Assembly: GCF_000426705.1 (NCBI RefSeq)
Contig: NZ_AUFW01000018.1
Coordinates: forward strand, 1-64,000
Direction of reading: 5' to 3'
DNA: 64,000 nucleotides
From: Spirochaeta cellobiosiphila DSM 17781
Lineage (GTDB): Bacteria > Spirochaetota > Spirochaetia > DSM-17781
Below are positions 34,803 through 43,509 of this stretch, piece by piece; position 1 is the stretch's first letter; each line of letters begins with the position of its first letter. The notes under the pieces were generated by a model. It did not search any database, had not been told where the DNA came from, and saw only the letters and a list, made by a program, of their open reading frames with translations. A program made the position numbers and the translations under genes.

Positions 34803-34841
34803 AAAAGGCTGTTGCACATATCAATTTTGCAACAGCCTTTT
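34803..34841. terminator. Bidirectional terminator between rex and the ABC-F gene
   Basis: 13-bp stem AAAAGGCTGTTGC/GCAACAGCCTTTT, A/T flanks on both sides, between convergent genes. Confidence 0.9.
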
Positions 34842-34847
34842 GTATTC

Positions 34848-36479
34848 TTACAAACTAAGTCTTTGATGACCCTTATAATATTCATGACGTAATTCTGTAA
34901 CATCCTTGTTACTAAGATATTCTTCGAATTTCATTCTTCTATCGATAATACCACTTGGAGTAAATTCAACAATCCTATTAGCAACAGTTTCAATAAACTG
35001 ATGGTCATGACTTGTAAAAAGCAATACTTCCTTAAAATCAATGAGGCCATTATTCAAACTTGTGATGCTTTCCAAATCTAAGTGGTTAGTAGGTTCATCC
35101 AGGATGAGGACATTAGAATTTGCCAGCATAGTCTTGCTTAACATACAACGTACTTTTTCTCCACCTGAGAGAACAGTAACCTTTTTAAGAGCATCTTCAC
35201 CAGAAAATAACATTCTTCCTAAAAATCCACGAATATATGTCTCATCCTGTTCTTCAGAAAATTGCCGTAACCAATCAATAAGATTTATATCTTCACTGAA
35301 ATACTTACTATTCTCTTTTGGTAAGTAACTATGACTAATCGTCACACCCCATTCGATATCACCATTCTGGGGAACAACCTCACCAGAAATGACATCAAAA
35401 AAAGCAGTTTTTATATTACCATCACCTAAAAAAGCAACTTTATCACCTTGCTCTAACTGGAAGTCATAGTTATCAAAATATTTAACACCATCAACTTCCA
35501 AGTCCAAACCTTTTACCGATAATACACTTCTTCCACATTCACGCTCAGGTTTAAACGCAATGTAAGGGAATCTTCTAGAAGAATGTGGTAAATCAGTTAG
35601 ATCCAGTTTATCTAACTGTTTTTTTCGACTTGTGGCTTGTTTTGCTTTAGAAGCATTAGAGGCAAATCTCTGAATAAAGGCCTTTAGTTCAGCAGCCTTT
35701 TCCTCAGTTTTTCTCTTTTCATCTCTTTTTTGTTTAGATACTAGCTGACTAGCCTCATACCAAAAATCATAATTTCCTACATACAAGTTCACTGCGGCAT
35801 AATCAATATCTGCAATATGAGTACACACTTGATTCAAAAAATGCCTATCGTGAGAAACAACTATAACAGTATTTGAGAAACGACTAAGAAAATCCTCAAG
35901 CCATTTAATAGATTCAATATCCAAGTGGTTAGTAGGCTCATCAAGAAGTAGAATATCTGGGTTACCAAACAAAGCTTGTGCCAATAGAACACGAACCTTT
36001 TCTCCACCTTCCAGATCTTTCATCAATTTTTCATGGAAATCATCACCAATACCAAGGCCAGCTAATAAAGCAGAGGCCTCTGCTTCCGCTTCCCATCCAC
36101 CAAGCTCAGCAAATTCACCTTCTAACTCACTGGCTCTCATTCCATCTTCTTCAGTAAAATCTTCTTTTTCATAAATAGCATCTTTTTCCATCATAATGTC
36201 ATAGAGCTTTTTGTGCCCCATAATAACAGTATGAAGAACTTGGCTATTATCAAATTTGAACTGATCCTGTTCCAGAACAGCCATACGTTGGTTTTTGTCA
36301 ATAAAGATATCACCTTCATCAGAAGGGATAACACCTGATAACACTTTAAGAAAAGTTGATTTACCAGCACCATTAGCACCAATTAAACCATAACAGTTAC
36401 CAGGAGTAAATTTAATATTAACATCTTTGAAGAGCGTCCTTTCTCCAAAGGACAAAGTAACATTTGATACAGTAATCAA
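34848..36479 (-). CDS. ABC-F family ATPase (YbiT-like)
   Basis: A ribosome-associated ABC protein without membrane domains, 543 residues. Domain 1 has GANGAGKST (~35), a signature LEGGEKVRVLLA and LLDEPTNHLD. A linker rich in Lys/Arg (~240-290) separates it from domain 2, which has VLSGGEKVRC and LILDEPTNHLD. The second P-loop reads GDGNIKTAFF, lacking the last Gly of the motif while keeping Lys-Thr. The start is TTG with AGAGG upstream. It probably assists translation of difficult peptides; antibiotic resistance is possible but not indicated. Confidence 0.92.
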   Translation of the reverse strand: MITVSNVTLSFGERTLFKDVNIKFTPGNCYGLIGANGAGKSTFLKVLSGVIPSDEGDIFIDKNQRMAVLEQDQFKFDNSQVLHTVIMGHKKLYDIMMEKDAIYEKEDFTEEDGMRASELEGEFAELGGWEAEAEASALLAGLGIGDDFHEKLMKDLEGGEKVRVLLAQALFGNPDILLLDEPTNHLDIESIKWLEDFLSRFSNTVIVVSHDRHFLNQVCTHIADIDYAAVNLYVGNYDFWYEASQLVSKQKRDEKRKTEEKAAELKAFIQRFASNASKAKQATSRKKQLDKLDLTDLPHSSRRFPYIAFKPERECGRSVLSVKGLDLEVDGVKYFDNYDFQLEQGDKVAFLGDGNIKTAFFDVISGEVVPQNGDIEWGVTISHSYLPKENSKYFSEDINLIDWLRQFSEEQDETYIRGFLGRMLFSGEDALKKVTVLSGGEKVRCMLSKTMLANSNVLILDEPTNHLDLESITSLNNGLIDFKEVLLFTSHDHQFIETVANRIVEFTPSGIIDRRMKFEEYLSNKDVTELRHEYYKGHQRLSL

Positions 36480-36548
36480 TTAATAAACCTCTTTTTATTC
36501 CTATCTCCTACACATTTAAGAGACTAAAGACTGAATTGTCAAGGATGC

Positions 36549-37067
36549 TTACTTGAGAATCTCCTCAACCAAACTATCAATTTCACTTTGTTCCGCATCA
36601 AGTCGGCGTTCATAGGCCAACTCTTGGTTTGACTCCCTTAGCTTTCTAAGCAAACCATGGATTACGATCATTAAAACTTTCACACCGCTACTGGCATTTG
36701 CATTAATAAACTGTATTAATTGCTGGCGGTGTATCTTAAAAATTAGAGACTCACCCCTACTTCTAATTGTAGCGGTACGCTTCATTTTCAAAAAAATCCC
36801 AGCTTCACCAAAGACTTCCCCGCTTCCAATAGAAGATATGTAGACCTCCCCTTGTCCTTGCTTATTAACATGAACAGTAACAGTTCCTTCCATGACAGCA
36901 AAAAAGTGTAAGCTATCATCATGTTCTACAACAATATCCTCTAAATCTTTATATTTTATGAAGTCTCCTGCACTTTTCAAGCTTCTTAGTACATTATCAT
37001 CTAGGTATTTAAAGCATAATACTTTTTTTAAGAGAGCTATTTGATCTTTTTCTTCTTTTATTTTCAT
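36549..37067 (-). CDS. Cyclic nucleotide-binding domain protein without HTH
   Basis: The 172-residue protein has a CNB/Crp-like jelly roll (residues ~15-140) with IEDIVVEHDDSLHFFAVMEG-type strands, the phosphate-cassette-like region GSGEVFGEAGIF and TATIRSRGESLIFKI. No DNA-binding helix-turn-helix follows; the C-terminus is a coiled helix with RRLDAEQSEIDSL. It may be a regulatory subunit or membrane-event sensor. The mRNA is predicted to be leaderless. Confidence 0.85.
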   Translation of the reverse strand: MKIKEEKDQIALLKKVLCFKYLDDNVLRSLKSAGDFIKYKDLEDIVVEHDDSLHFFAVMEGTVTVHVNKQGQGEVYISSIGSGEVFGEAGIFLKMKRTATIRSRGESLIFKIHRQQLIQFINANASSGVKVLMIVIHGLLRKLRESNQELAYERRLDAEQSEIDSLVEEILK

Positions 37068-37073
37068 ATTTTC

Positions 37074-37102
37074 ATTTTAGATAAAATCATGTAGTTTTTC
37101 AA
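37074..37102 (-). promoter_or_regulatory. Promoter of the cNMP-binding gene, leaderless type
   Basis: TTGAAA (37097-37102), 17-nt spacer, TAAAAT (37074-37079), then 6 nt to the ATG. It overlaps the divergent mnmD start, which itself has a weaker candidate TTTTCA-N17-TAGTTT ending 6 nt before its GTG. Confidence 0.7.
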
Positions 37103-37103
37103 A

Positions 37104-37781
37104 GTGAAGAATGAAGATTTAGAATATACATACAAAAACTTAAGATCAAAGAAGTTTGATGACATTTATTATAATAAAGATACAGGTCTTGAAGAATCTA
37201 GATACGTGTTCATTAGTGGGAATTCATTAGAAAACAGAAATTTTAATCAATCCCTAACGATTGGAGAGACAGGGTTTGGAACAGGATTGAATTTCTTAGC
37301 AACCTGGGATCGTTTTCGCAATGGTTTCATTAATGCCTCTCAGTTGCACTATCAATCAGTAGAACTAAATCCTATCGAAAGAACTGATTTAACTTCAATT
37401 TTAGAAGACTGGATGGAACTAGATACTATAGTGGCACTATTTCTTGAGCAGTGGAATATTGAAGGAAAGACTTCTATTCATCTGGAATGGCCGGAAGAAA
37501 GAGTAAAGCTAACAGTATATTTTGGAGAAGCACAAAAAAATATTAATAAATTCAATATTTGTGATGCTTGGTATTTGGATGGCTTTAATCCTGAATCAAA
37601 TCCGTCCTTGTGGAATAAGAACATCTATTCAATGATATATGACAAATCCCTAGAGGGAACGACCATAGCTACTTATACCTCAAAAGGGACAGTTAAAAGA
37701 GAACTAAGAGATGCAGGTTTTACAATTAAAAGACTGAAGGGATATGGGAAAAAACGTCACATGATCCATGGAATAAAATAA
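37104..37781 (+). CDS. MnmD-like tRNA 5-methylaminomethyl-2-thiouridine methyltransferase
   Basis: The 225-residue protein is a DUF752/MnmD methyltransferase, which makes the last methylation of mnm5s2U34 in tRNA. Key segments: ETGFGTGLNFLATW (SAM site, ~55), DAWYLDGFNPESNPSLW (~155) and TYTSKGTVKRELRDAGF followed by GYGKKRHM. The MnmC oxidase domain is absent, so it is the stand-alone form. The start is GTG (37104), without clear Shine-Dalgarno. Confidence 0.88.
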   Translation: MKNEDLEYTYKNLRSKKFDDIYYNKDTGLEESRYVFISGNSLENRNFNQSLTIGETGFGTGLNFLATWDRFRNGFINASQLHYQSVELNPIERTDLTSILEDWMELDTIVALFLEQWNIEGKTSIHLEWPEERVKLTVYFGEAQKNINKFNICDAWYLDGFNPESNPSLWNKNIYSMIYDKSLEGTTIATYTSKGTVKRELRDAGFTIKRLKGYGKKRHMIHGIK

Positions 37782-37869
37782 GTAAAATCTCTATTCATAA
37801 CTTGCCATGATTTTGAGATTTGTATAGAATCATTTTCTGCATATTTTTACATCTACCGAAAGGACTTCC

Positions 37870-38595
37870 ATGACTTTTTTAATAGACCGATTCAAACCAA
37901 AAGAAATTCTACATGTAGTAGGTATATCTAACAAATTAAAAATCCTTAATACAGATGAGAAAAAGTATTTATTAGCAGTAAGGATGGGAACTCCTTATTC
38001 TGAAGGACAGTATGAACTTGAATCAGGAGAAAAAGAAAAATTTCTACCTATTTTCATGAAATTTATAAACCAATTCCCAATGAACTACTACTGTGACAAG
38101 GATGATTGTCCAATATGTGAAAGACTTAAGGATATTAAATTTGATTTTCAGGGGAATCAAGAGTCCATTGAGTATGAACTATTAATGCAGTGGTTATCTG
38201 CTAAAGTTCCCGAAGAAAAACAAATAGAAACAGAAGCTCAAAGTGAAAAGGTAGAAGAGATAAAGGATCCTGAACAAATAAAAGTAACGGAAGAGCAAAA
38301 GGAGGAACCTTTTCTAACTTTTGCCTTTAATCAGGAAGAAGCTGAGTCAGAAGATAATGGTTCAGATATCAATGATTTACTTAAGACAAACCTGGACCTA
38401 CTAGATGAAACGGCACTAAGAAGATACACACTGCAACTAAGAAAACAGTTACAATTGGTATTACAAGCACGAGAAATCTTATTTGAACAGGAAAAAGATC
38501 CATTACGTAAGTTAGCAATAAAAGAAATGCAGGATAGTCAACAAAAAGTACTTGATATATTACTGAGTAAAATAAGAAAGGGCATCCCAGCTTAA
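37870..38595 (+). CDS. Conserved hypothetical protein with CPIC motif and C-terminal coiled coil
   Basis: The protein has 241 residues and the family is not recognised. The N-terminal ~105 residues are globular with a possible metal site YYCDKDDCPICERL (three Cys). The middle (~115-160) is acidic and likely disordered. The C-terminus (~175-241) is a helical coiled coil (RRYTLQLRKQLQLVLQAREI). AAAGGA precedes the ATG. It is monocistronic, ended by a strong terminator. Confidence 0.7.
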   Translation: MTFLIDRFKPKEILHVVGISNKLKILNTDEKKYLLAVRMGTPYSEGQYELESGEKEKFLPIFMKFINQFPMNYYCDKDDCPICERLKDIKFDFQGNQESIEYELLMQWLSAKVPEEKQIETEAQSEKVEEIKDPEQIKVTEEQKEEPFLTFAFNQEEAESEDNGSDINDLLKTNLDLLDETALRRYTLQLRKQLQLVLQAREILFEQEKDPLRKLAIKEMQDSQQKVLDILLSKIRKGIPA

Positions 38596-38630
38596 AAAAA
38601 GGCTTTTCTTTATTAGAAAAGCCTTTTTTT
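38594..38630. terminator. Bidirectional terminator
   Basis: Stem AAAAAAAGGCTTTTCT/AGAAAAGCCTTTTTTT with a 5-nt loop, between convergent genes. Confidence 0.92.
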
Positions 38631-38637
38631 ATCTAGT

Positions 38638-39663
38638 TTATAGATACTTACTTATAGAAGCCTTATCTTCTAACTGTTGTAGATAGTCTTCATAAGCAGC
38701 CTGGTATTTCTTTTGATTCATAGCATCTATGATCTTACCTTTATAGGTATCAAATGGAATCAATTGAGCTGCTTTTTTATCAAATACTTTGATGATATGA
38801 TAGCCAAATTGAGTTTCAACTATATCTGAAACTTCACCAACATCTAATGCAAAGGCTGCTTCTTCAAAAGCAGGTACCATCTGCCCTCTTCCAAAATAGT
38901 TTAAATCACCACCATTTGGTCCAGAAGGGCCTTCTGAATATTCTTTTGCTAAATCACCAAAATCCAAACCTTCTTTGACTTTCTCTAACACGGCTTCAGC
39001 TTTTTTATATGCTTTTGTCTTTTCATCATCAGAAGCGTTAGAGGCAACCTGTATTAATATATGGCTCGCTCTAACTTGCTCAGGCTGAGTAAACTCTTCC
39101 GGATTAGCGGTGTAGTAGCTACGAGCTTCGTCTTCCGTAATTTGAACCATTTTTGATCCAACTTCCTGCTGTATTAATTGATTAATTCTGATTCCAGAAG
39201 CGATGTCTTTTTGTAGATCCTCTTTTGAGTATCCCTGCTTATTCAATTCTGCAACGAAGGCTTCATCAGATCCAAACTGACTGGCATAACCCTGCATTTG
39301 AGCGTCAATTGTCTGCTGATCAGCTGTTATTCCTAAAATATCTGCTTGTTGAGTTAAAACAATTTGTTTAATCAAAGAATCAAGTAACTGTTTTTCAACT
39401 TCCTTAATCTGATCAGCGTTTAATTGTTGACCTTTTTGAGCATAGGAAGCCTTGATTCTCTCCATTTTATCATTGAATTCAGTTTGTGTTATGTCAACAT
39501 CATTAACTGAAGCAACAACATCATTATTAACACTAATTTGTGTACTTTGCTCCATCATTTCATCTGTAATTTTTTCACTTTCAGTATCTTTTTGCCCACC
39601 TGCAAAAAGAGAAGTAATCATAAATGACAAACAAAAAAATAGAATTGTTAGCTTTTTTAACAT
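38638..39663 (-). CDS. Exported peptidylprolyl isomerase (SurA/PrsA type)
   Basis: This is a 341-residue extracytoplasmic chaperone. A signal peptide (LTILFFCLSFMITSLFA) is followed by GGQKD, a SurA-N-like helical region (~45-190), and one parvulin domain (~195-300) with VRASHILIQV, FGDLAKEYSEGPSGPNGGDL, YFGRGQMVPAFEEAAF and ETQFGYHIIKV. It has no lipobox Cys at the cleavage site. It should help outer-membrane or secreted protein folding. Ribosome-binding site AAGGAG. Confidence 0.9.
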   Translation of the reverse strand: MLKKLTILFFCLSFMITSLFAGGQKDTESEKITDEMMEQSTQISVNNDVVASVNDVDITQTEFNDKMERIKASYAQKGQQLNADQIKEVEKQLLDSLIKQIVLTQQADILGITADQQTIDAQMQGYASQFGSDEAFVAELNKQGYSKEDLQKDIASGIRINQLIQQEVGSKMVQITEDEARSYYTANPEEFTQPEQVRASHILIQVASNASDDEKTKAYKKAEAVLEKVKEGLDFGDLAKEYSEGPSGPNGGDLNYFGRGQMVPAFEEAAFALDVGEVSDIVETQFGYHIIKVFDKKAAQLIPFDTYKGKIIDAMNQKKYQAAYEDYLQQLEDKASISKYL

Positions 39664-39778
39664 TCTAACTCCTTATTTATGTTTCATGTATCTTGACAGT
39701 TACTCTACCTATTGTAAAGAGCCATATCATTCTAGATAAGTAAACAACAGGAGTATAAATGTATTACAAAACGATCAT

Positions 39779-40345
39779 TTAAATCATACCTTCATTTTCT
39801 AATTTACTAAGATGTTTCTTTGCCATAATTCTAAATGATGCTGGAATATTATCACCTTTTATAGCTTCAAGGAGTCTTCCTGCTTCTTTATATTCACCTT
39901 GTTCTACATATACACTGGCTAGAGCATAAGAGGTTTTATAATCTTCTGGATCAATTTCAAGTGATTTTTGTAAGTTTCTTTTCGCAACATCAGAATTATC
40001 TAATTTAATATGCACAACACCTAAATTTCTTAAAACCGAAGAACTGGCAGGAACAAAAGCAAGCGCTGTATTTAAATGATCAAGAGCCTCAGTATAATTT
40101 TCTTTTTTGTATTCAATAACACCTAAACCTTCCAAACTGATAGGATTAGTAGGATCTAACTTGATAACATAAAGAAAAGTCTTATAAGCTTTTTCTATTT
40201 CTTCTAACTCAGTGAATGCCACTCCTAATAATGAAAGCACTTCAATGTTATCAGGTTCTTCATATAAGATAGATTGAAGAAAAGGAATGGCCTCTTCCAT
40301 TTTATTAGCTGACATTAATTCCTTGGCAAAATTAAGCTCTATCAT
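39779..40345 (-). CDS. TPR repeat protein
   Basis: The 188-residue protein is made of about five tetratricopeptide repeats (for example NIEVLSLLGVAFTELEEIE, ISLEGLGVIEYKKENYTEA, SSVLRNLGVVHIKLDNSD, KTSYALASVYVEQGEYKEA). There is no signal peptide, so it is a cytoplasmic scaffold. Partners are not evident. It has a strong AAAGGAGG site. Confidence 0.88.
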   Translation of the reverse strand: MIELNFAKELMSANKMEEAIPFLQSILYEEPDNIEVLSLLGVAFTELEEIEKAYKTFLYVIKLDPTNPISLEGLGVIEYKKENYTEALDHLNTALAFVPASSSVLRNLGVVHIKLDNSDVAKRNLQKSLEIDPEDYKTSYALASVYVEQGEYKEAGRLLEAIKGDNIPASFRIMAKKHLSKLENEGMI

Positions 40346-40406
40346 TGAAAACCTCCTTTAATTGCTTACTCATATAATAATAATAAATACAATACTATCA
40401 AAGCTA

Positions 40407-40435
40407 TTGATGTTAAATAAAAAGATTTCTATAGT
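40407..40435 (+). promoter_or_regulatory. Chorismate mutase promoter, leaderless type
   Basis: TTGATG (40407-40412), 17-nt spacer, TATAGT (40430-40435), then 5 nt to the ATG at 40441. Confidence 0.7.
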
Positions 40436-40440
40436 AAACT

Positions 40441-41172
40441 ATGAAGTTAGACTTGGATAAAATTGCTGCAAGACTTAGAAGTCTGGAAGAAGAAATCATT
40501 TATAAACTTATTAATAGGGTTCAGTATCCTCTAAACCTATGTGTCTATACTGATGGACAGAGTGGTTTTGCTCCTCACCAAAATGAGAGTTTGTTCGATC
40601 TAAGATTACGTTATCAAGAGGAAATGGATTCAATTTTTGGCAGATTTCTTGTTCCTGAAGAACGACCATTTTTTAATGGATTACCTAAATCAAGACGCGA
40701 ATTTAATGCTCATAATCCTTTGGATCTCAAAAATCTAAATGTTGTAAACCTAACTAGTGATCTAAAAAGTAGATATTTGGATATTGTTAGGCTATTTTGT
40801 GAAGATAAAGATGATGGTAATTATGGTTCAAGTGTCGAACATGATATTGCCCTTTTTCAGGCAATTATGCGACGAATACATTATGGATCACTATACGTGG
40901 CAGAAAGTAAATATAGACAAGCTCCAGATAAATACAAAGAGTTAATAAAACAATCTAAAAAACAAGAATTGTTAGTTTTATTAACCCGACAAGAGGTTGA
41001 GAATTCCATTCTGGACCGTATCGAAACAAAAACAAAAGAAATACAAAAAGATGTAGATAATAATTTACGTAATTTGGTTGATCCTAAATTAATGCGTACA
41101 TTATATGAAGAAACAATTATACCTCTTACAAAAGAAGGGGAAATCATCTATCTATTACAGAGGTCAATATGA
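40441..41172 (+). CDS. Chorismate mutase, eukaryotic AroQ-beta type
   Basis: Converts chorismate to prephenate for Phe/Tyr synthesis. The 243-residue length and motifs match the allosteric yeast/plant enzyme rather than the ~90-residue bacterial AroQ: LRSLEEEIIYKLINRVQYP at the N-terminus (active-site Arg), DDGNYGSS (the Gly-Ser of the yeast effector site), RRIHYGSLYVAESKYRQAP (active Arg and Lys), ELLVLLTRQEVENSILDRIE and the C-terminal IIPLTKEGEIIYLL (active Thr/Glu region). These correspond to yeast R16, R157, K168, T242 and E246. It is coupled to an HDAC-like gene by an ATGA overlap. A leaderless promoter precedes it. Confidence 0.9.
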   Translation: MKLDLDKIAARLRSLEEEIIYKLINRVQYPLNLCVYTDGQSGFAPHQNESLFDLRLRYQEEMDSIFGRFLVPEERPFFNGLPKSRREFNAHNPLDLKNLNVVNLTSDLKSRYLDIVRLFCEDKDDGNYGSSVEHDIALFQAIMRRIHYGSLYVAESKYRQAPDKYKELIKQSKKQELLVLLTRQEVENSILDRIETKTKEIQKDVDNNLRNLVDPKLMRTLYEETIIPLTKEGEIIYLLQRSI

Positions 41173-42161
41173 AATTTTTGTACCATCCAGAACTTCGGGT
41201 TGAAATGTGGAATTATGGCATAGAGATTCCTGTTAGAGACAGTCGTGTCTCCAAGAGCTGGAGTTATCTTAGTAAACATTCTTTATTCAACAAGCCATTA
41301 CTCCTTGATAAACCAAGCACTAATCTAAAAAAAGAAGACTTTCTACGTGTTCATGAAGATAATTACATTCAACGATTGTTTGAGACAAACACCAGAGAAG
41401 AAATTATAAAAGTATATGAGTTAATCGATGAATCAGGGAATTATAATCGCTATAACCCTAATGACGCGAAGAAGGATTTACCTGGTATTTTAGATGAAAT
41501 TGTGAGAGTAGCTTCAGGTACTTACCATGCAGCGCATTCATCACTTACAGAAAAGTTTGTATTTTATTTTGGTGGTGGTATGCATCATGGACACTATGAT
41601 CACGGATCAGGTTTTTGCGCCATTAATGACATTCTGACAGCAATTAGAAAATTACAAGCAGAAGGTTTCATTAAGACTGCATGGATTATAGATGTTGATG
41701 CCCATAAAGGTGATGGAACAGCAGCCATTACAGCACAAGATGATAGTATTACGACTTTAAGTGTTCACATGGCCGAAGGATGGCCTTTGGAACCAAAAGA
41801 CAATTATCCAAATAATCCAGCTTTTATACCAAGTAATATTGATGTACCTATCCATTCTGGTCAGGAAGGTAAATATAATGAGTTACTAAAAGAAGCCCTG
41901 GACAAATTAATTTCAATGGGTAAGCCTGATATTGCTTTAGTAGTTGATGGATCTGACCCCTATGAGAAGGATGAATTACCGTCTACACAATGTTTGAATT
42001 TAAGTCTAGAACAATTATTAGAACGAGATATTTTAGTCCATAAGTTCTTACAGAAAAACAATATACCAGCGACTTTCTTAATGGCAGGTGGTTATGGTGA
42101 GAGTAGCTGGCAGGTTTATACACAATTTTTTGATTGGCTTCTCAATCAAAAAGAAAACTGA
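41169..42161 (+). CDS. Histone deacetylase family (AcuC/HdaH-like) protein
   Basis: This is a zinc amidohydrolase of 330 residues. The signature residues are present: GGMHHGHYDHGSGFCAINDI (His-His pair and C-A-x-N-D), VDAHKGDGTA (metal Asp and His), and DGSDPYEKDEL (third metal Asp). The final Gly-Gly-Tyr motif MAGGYGES replaces the usual catalytic Tyr loop. Substrate is unknown; bacterial members deacetylate proteins, polyamines or small molecules. Its ATG overlaps the chorismate mutase stop. Confidence 0.9.
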   Translation: MKFLYHPELRVEMWNYGIEIPVRDSRVSKSWSYLSKHSLFNKPLLLDKPSTNLKKEDFLRVHEDNYIQRLFETNTREEIIKVYELIDESGNYNRYNPNDAKKDLPGILDEIVRVASGTYHAAHSSLTEKFVFYFGGGMHHGHYDHGSGFCAINDILTAIRKLQAEGFIKTAWIIDVDAHKGDGTAAITAQDDSITTLSVHMAEGWPLEPKDNYPNNPAFIPSNIDVPIHSGQEGKYNELLKEALDKLISMGKPDIALVVDGSDPYEKDELPSTQCLNLSLEQLLERDILVHKFLQKNNIPATFLMAGGYGESSWQVYTQFFDWLLNQKEN

Positions 42162-42182
42162 ACCTATAAATAGGTTCAGTTT
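42155..42182. terminator. Bidirectional terminator
   Basis: Stem AAACTGAACCTA/TAGGTTCAGTTT with a 4-nt loop and T runs, between the convergent HDAC-like and Mrp genes. It overlaps both gene ends. Confidence 0.88.
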
Positions 42183-43477
42183 TTAAGATTATTGAATATC
42201 TCTTCTAACTTTGAATAAGGATAGATACTGGATGAGTGGCCATCACTCCAGGTAATAGATACGGCATAATTACCCAATGGAACTGATGATTTTCCGTGTA
42301 TACTGTCAGGAATACTGTTTATATCAATGATCTTTTGCCCAGAGTACTCATCAACACACAGAGCACAACCGCAGGAATCACGTAATATCTTGTTAGGTAT
42401 ATTCCAAATTCTACCATCTTCCCATTTAAGAGTAACTTCCGCTTCAGAAAATTCGACTGTGGGAGGTATGATTTTTTCATATCTTCTCTTACCTAATTCA
42501 CGAATCATTGTTTCAACTAAATCTTGATTAGTTTCATTCGTATCATAATTGTCAAAGCTCCCACCTCTGGAGTTCTCAATTGGGATTTCGGCCAATAAAG
42601 GTAAACCAAATCGTTCTGTGAGATTAACCCTGGAGTTGCCAAATAGATAATGCTTTTTATCACAATTGTCACAAATAAAGTAGGACATATTTTCTACAGC
42701 CCCTAACATGGGAACTCCTACCTTCTCAAACATAAGAATACCTTTTGTTACATCAACTAATGACAGATTGGCACGAGTCGTTACAATAACAGCACCATCC
42801 AATTGCAAAGTCTGACTTAATGTTAGTTGTATATCACCAGTACCAGGAGGCATATCAATTAGTAGGTAATCTAATTCACCCCAGTCAACTTGTGTCAAAA
42901 TTTGTTGTAGATATCCAGAGACCATGGGCCCTCTCATAATAGCAGGGGAATCACCGAATAAAAAACCAAAGGATAGAAACTTCATGCCATCCTTTTCAAT
43001 AGGCATAATCCATTTCTCTCTTTGGTATATTTGTGGATTATGGATATTAAATAAAGTTGGTAAACTTGGACCATACAAATCGACATCCAATAGTCCCACT
43101 TTGAATCCTTGATCAGCTAATTCACTGGCAATAGTAGCTGAAATAGTAGACTTCCCAACGCCCCCTTTTGCAGAAGCAATAGCTATAATAGCATTTACTT
43201 TGGCTAACCCTTCTAATTTACCACCATTTACGGAACCTTGGGCTGTCATGTTAACATGTACTTTACTAACTCCATCTAAAGCAAGAACAAGCTCTTCTGC
43301 CTGTTGTTTAAAATGATTTTTCATGGGACAAGCTGGTGTAGTTAGATTTACAGAAAAGCTAACTATATCTTTATCGATCACAAGTTCTTTTACGAAACCA
43401 AGAGATACAATATCTTTATTTAAATCGGGATCGATAATCACAGATAAGGCTTGTAAGACATCTTCTTTAGTTGCCAT
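42176..43477 (-). CDS. Mrp/ApbC iron-sulfur carrier with MIP18 and DUF971 domains
   Basis: A scaffold/carrier ATPase for Fe-S cluster assembly, 433 residues. N-terminal MIP18/DUF59 (~1-80, with TPACPMK), central P-loop ATPase with the deviant Walker A SAKGGVGKST (~107), DMPPGTGDIQLT, the cluster Cys pair YFICDNCDKKH (~260), and a C-terminal DUF971 domain (~345-430, ending LGNYAVSITWSDGH and IYPYSKL) with an extra CGCALC. This three-domain order is that of plant HCF101. Start ATG with GGGAG upstream. Confidence 0.92.
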   Translation of the reverse strand: MATKEDVLQALSVIIDPDLNKDIVSLGFVKELVIDKDIVSFSVNLTTPACPMKNHFKQQAEELVLALDGVSKVHVNMTAQGSVNGGKLEGLAKVNAIIAIASAKGGVGKSTISATIASELADQGFKVGLLDVDLYGPSLPTLFNIHNPQIYQREKWIMPIEKDGMKFLSFGFLFGDSPAIMRGPMVSGYLQQILTQVDWGELDYLLIDMPPGTGDIQLTLSQTLQLDGAVIVTTRANLSLVDVTKGILMFEKVGVPMLGAVENMSYFICDNCDKKHYLFGNSRVNLTERFGLPLLAEIPIENSRGGSFDNYDTNETNQDLVETMIRELGKRRYEKIIPPTVEFSEAEVTLKWEDGRIWNIPNKILRDSCGCALCVDEYSGQKIIDINSIPDSIHGKSSVPLGNYAVSITWSDGHSSSIYPYSKLEEIFNNLKN

Positions 43478-43509
43478 ATGTACTCCCTATTATTATTATG
43501 TATTAGTAT

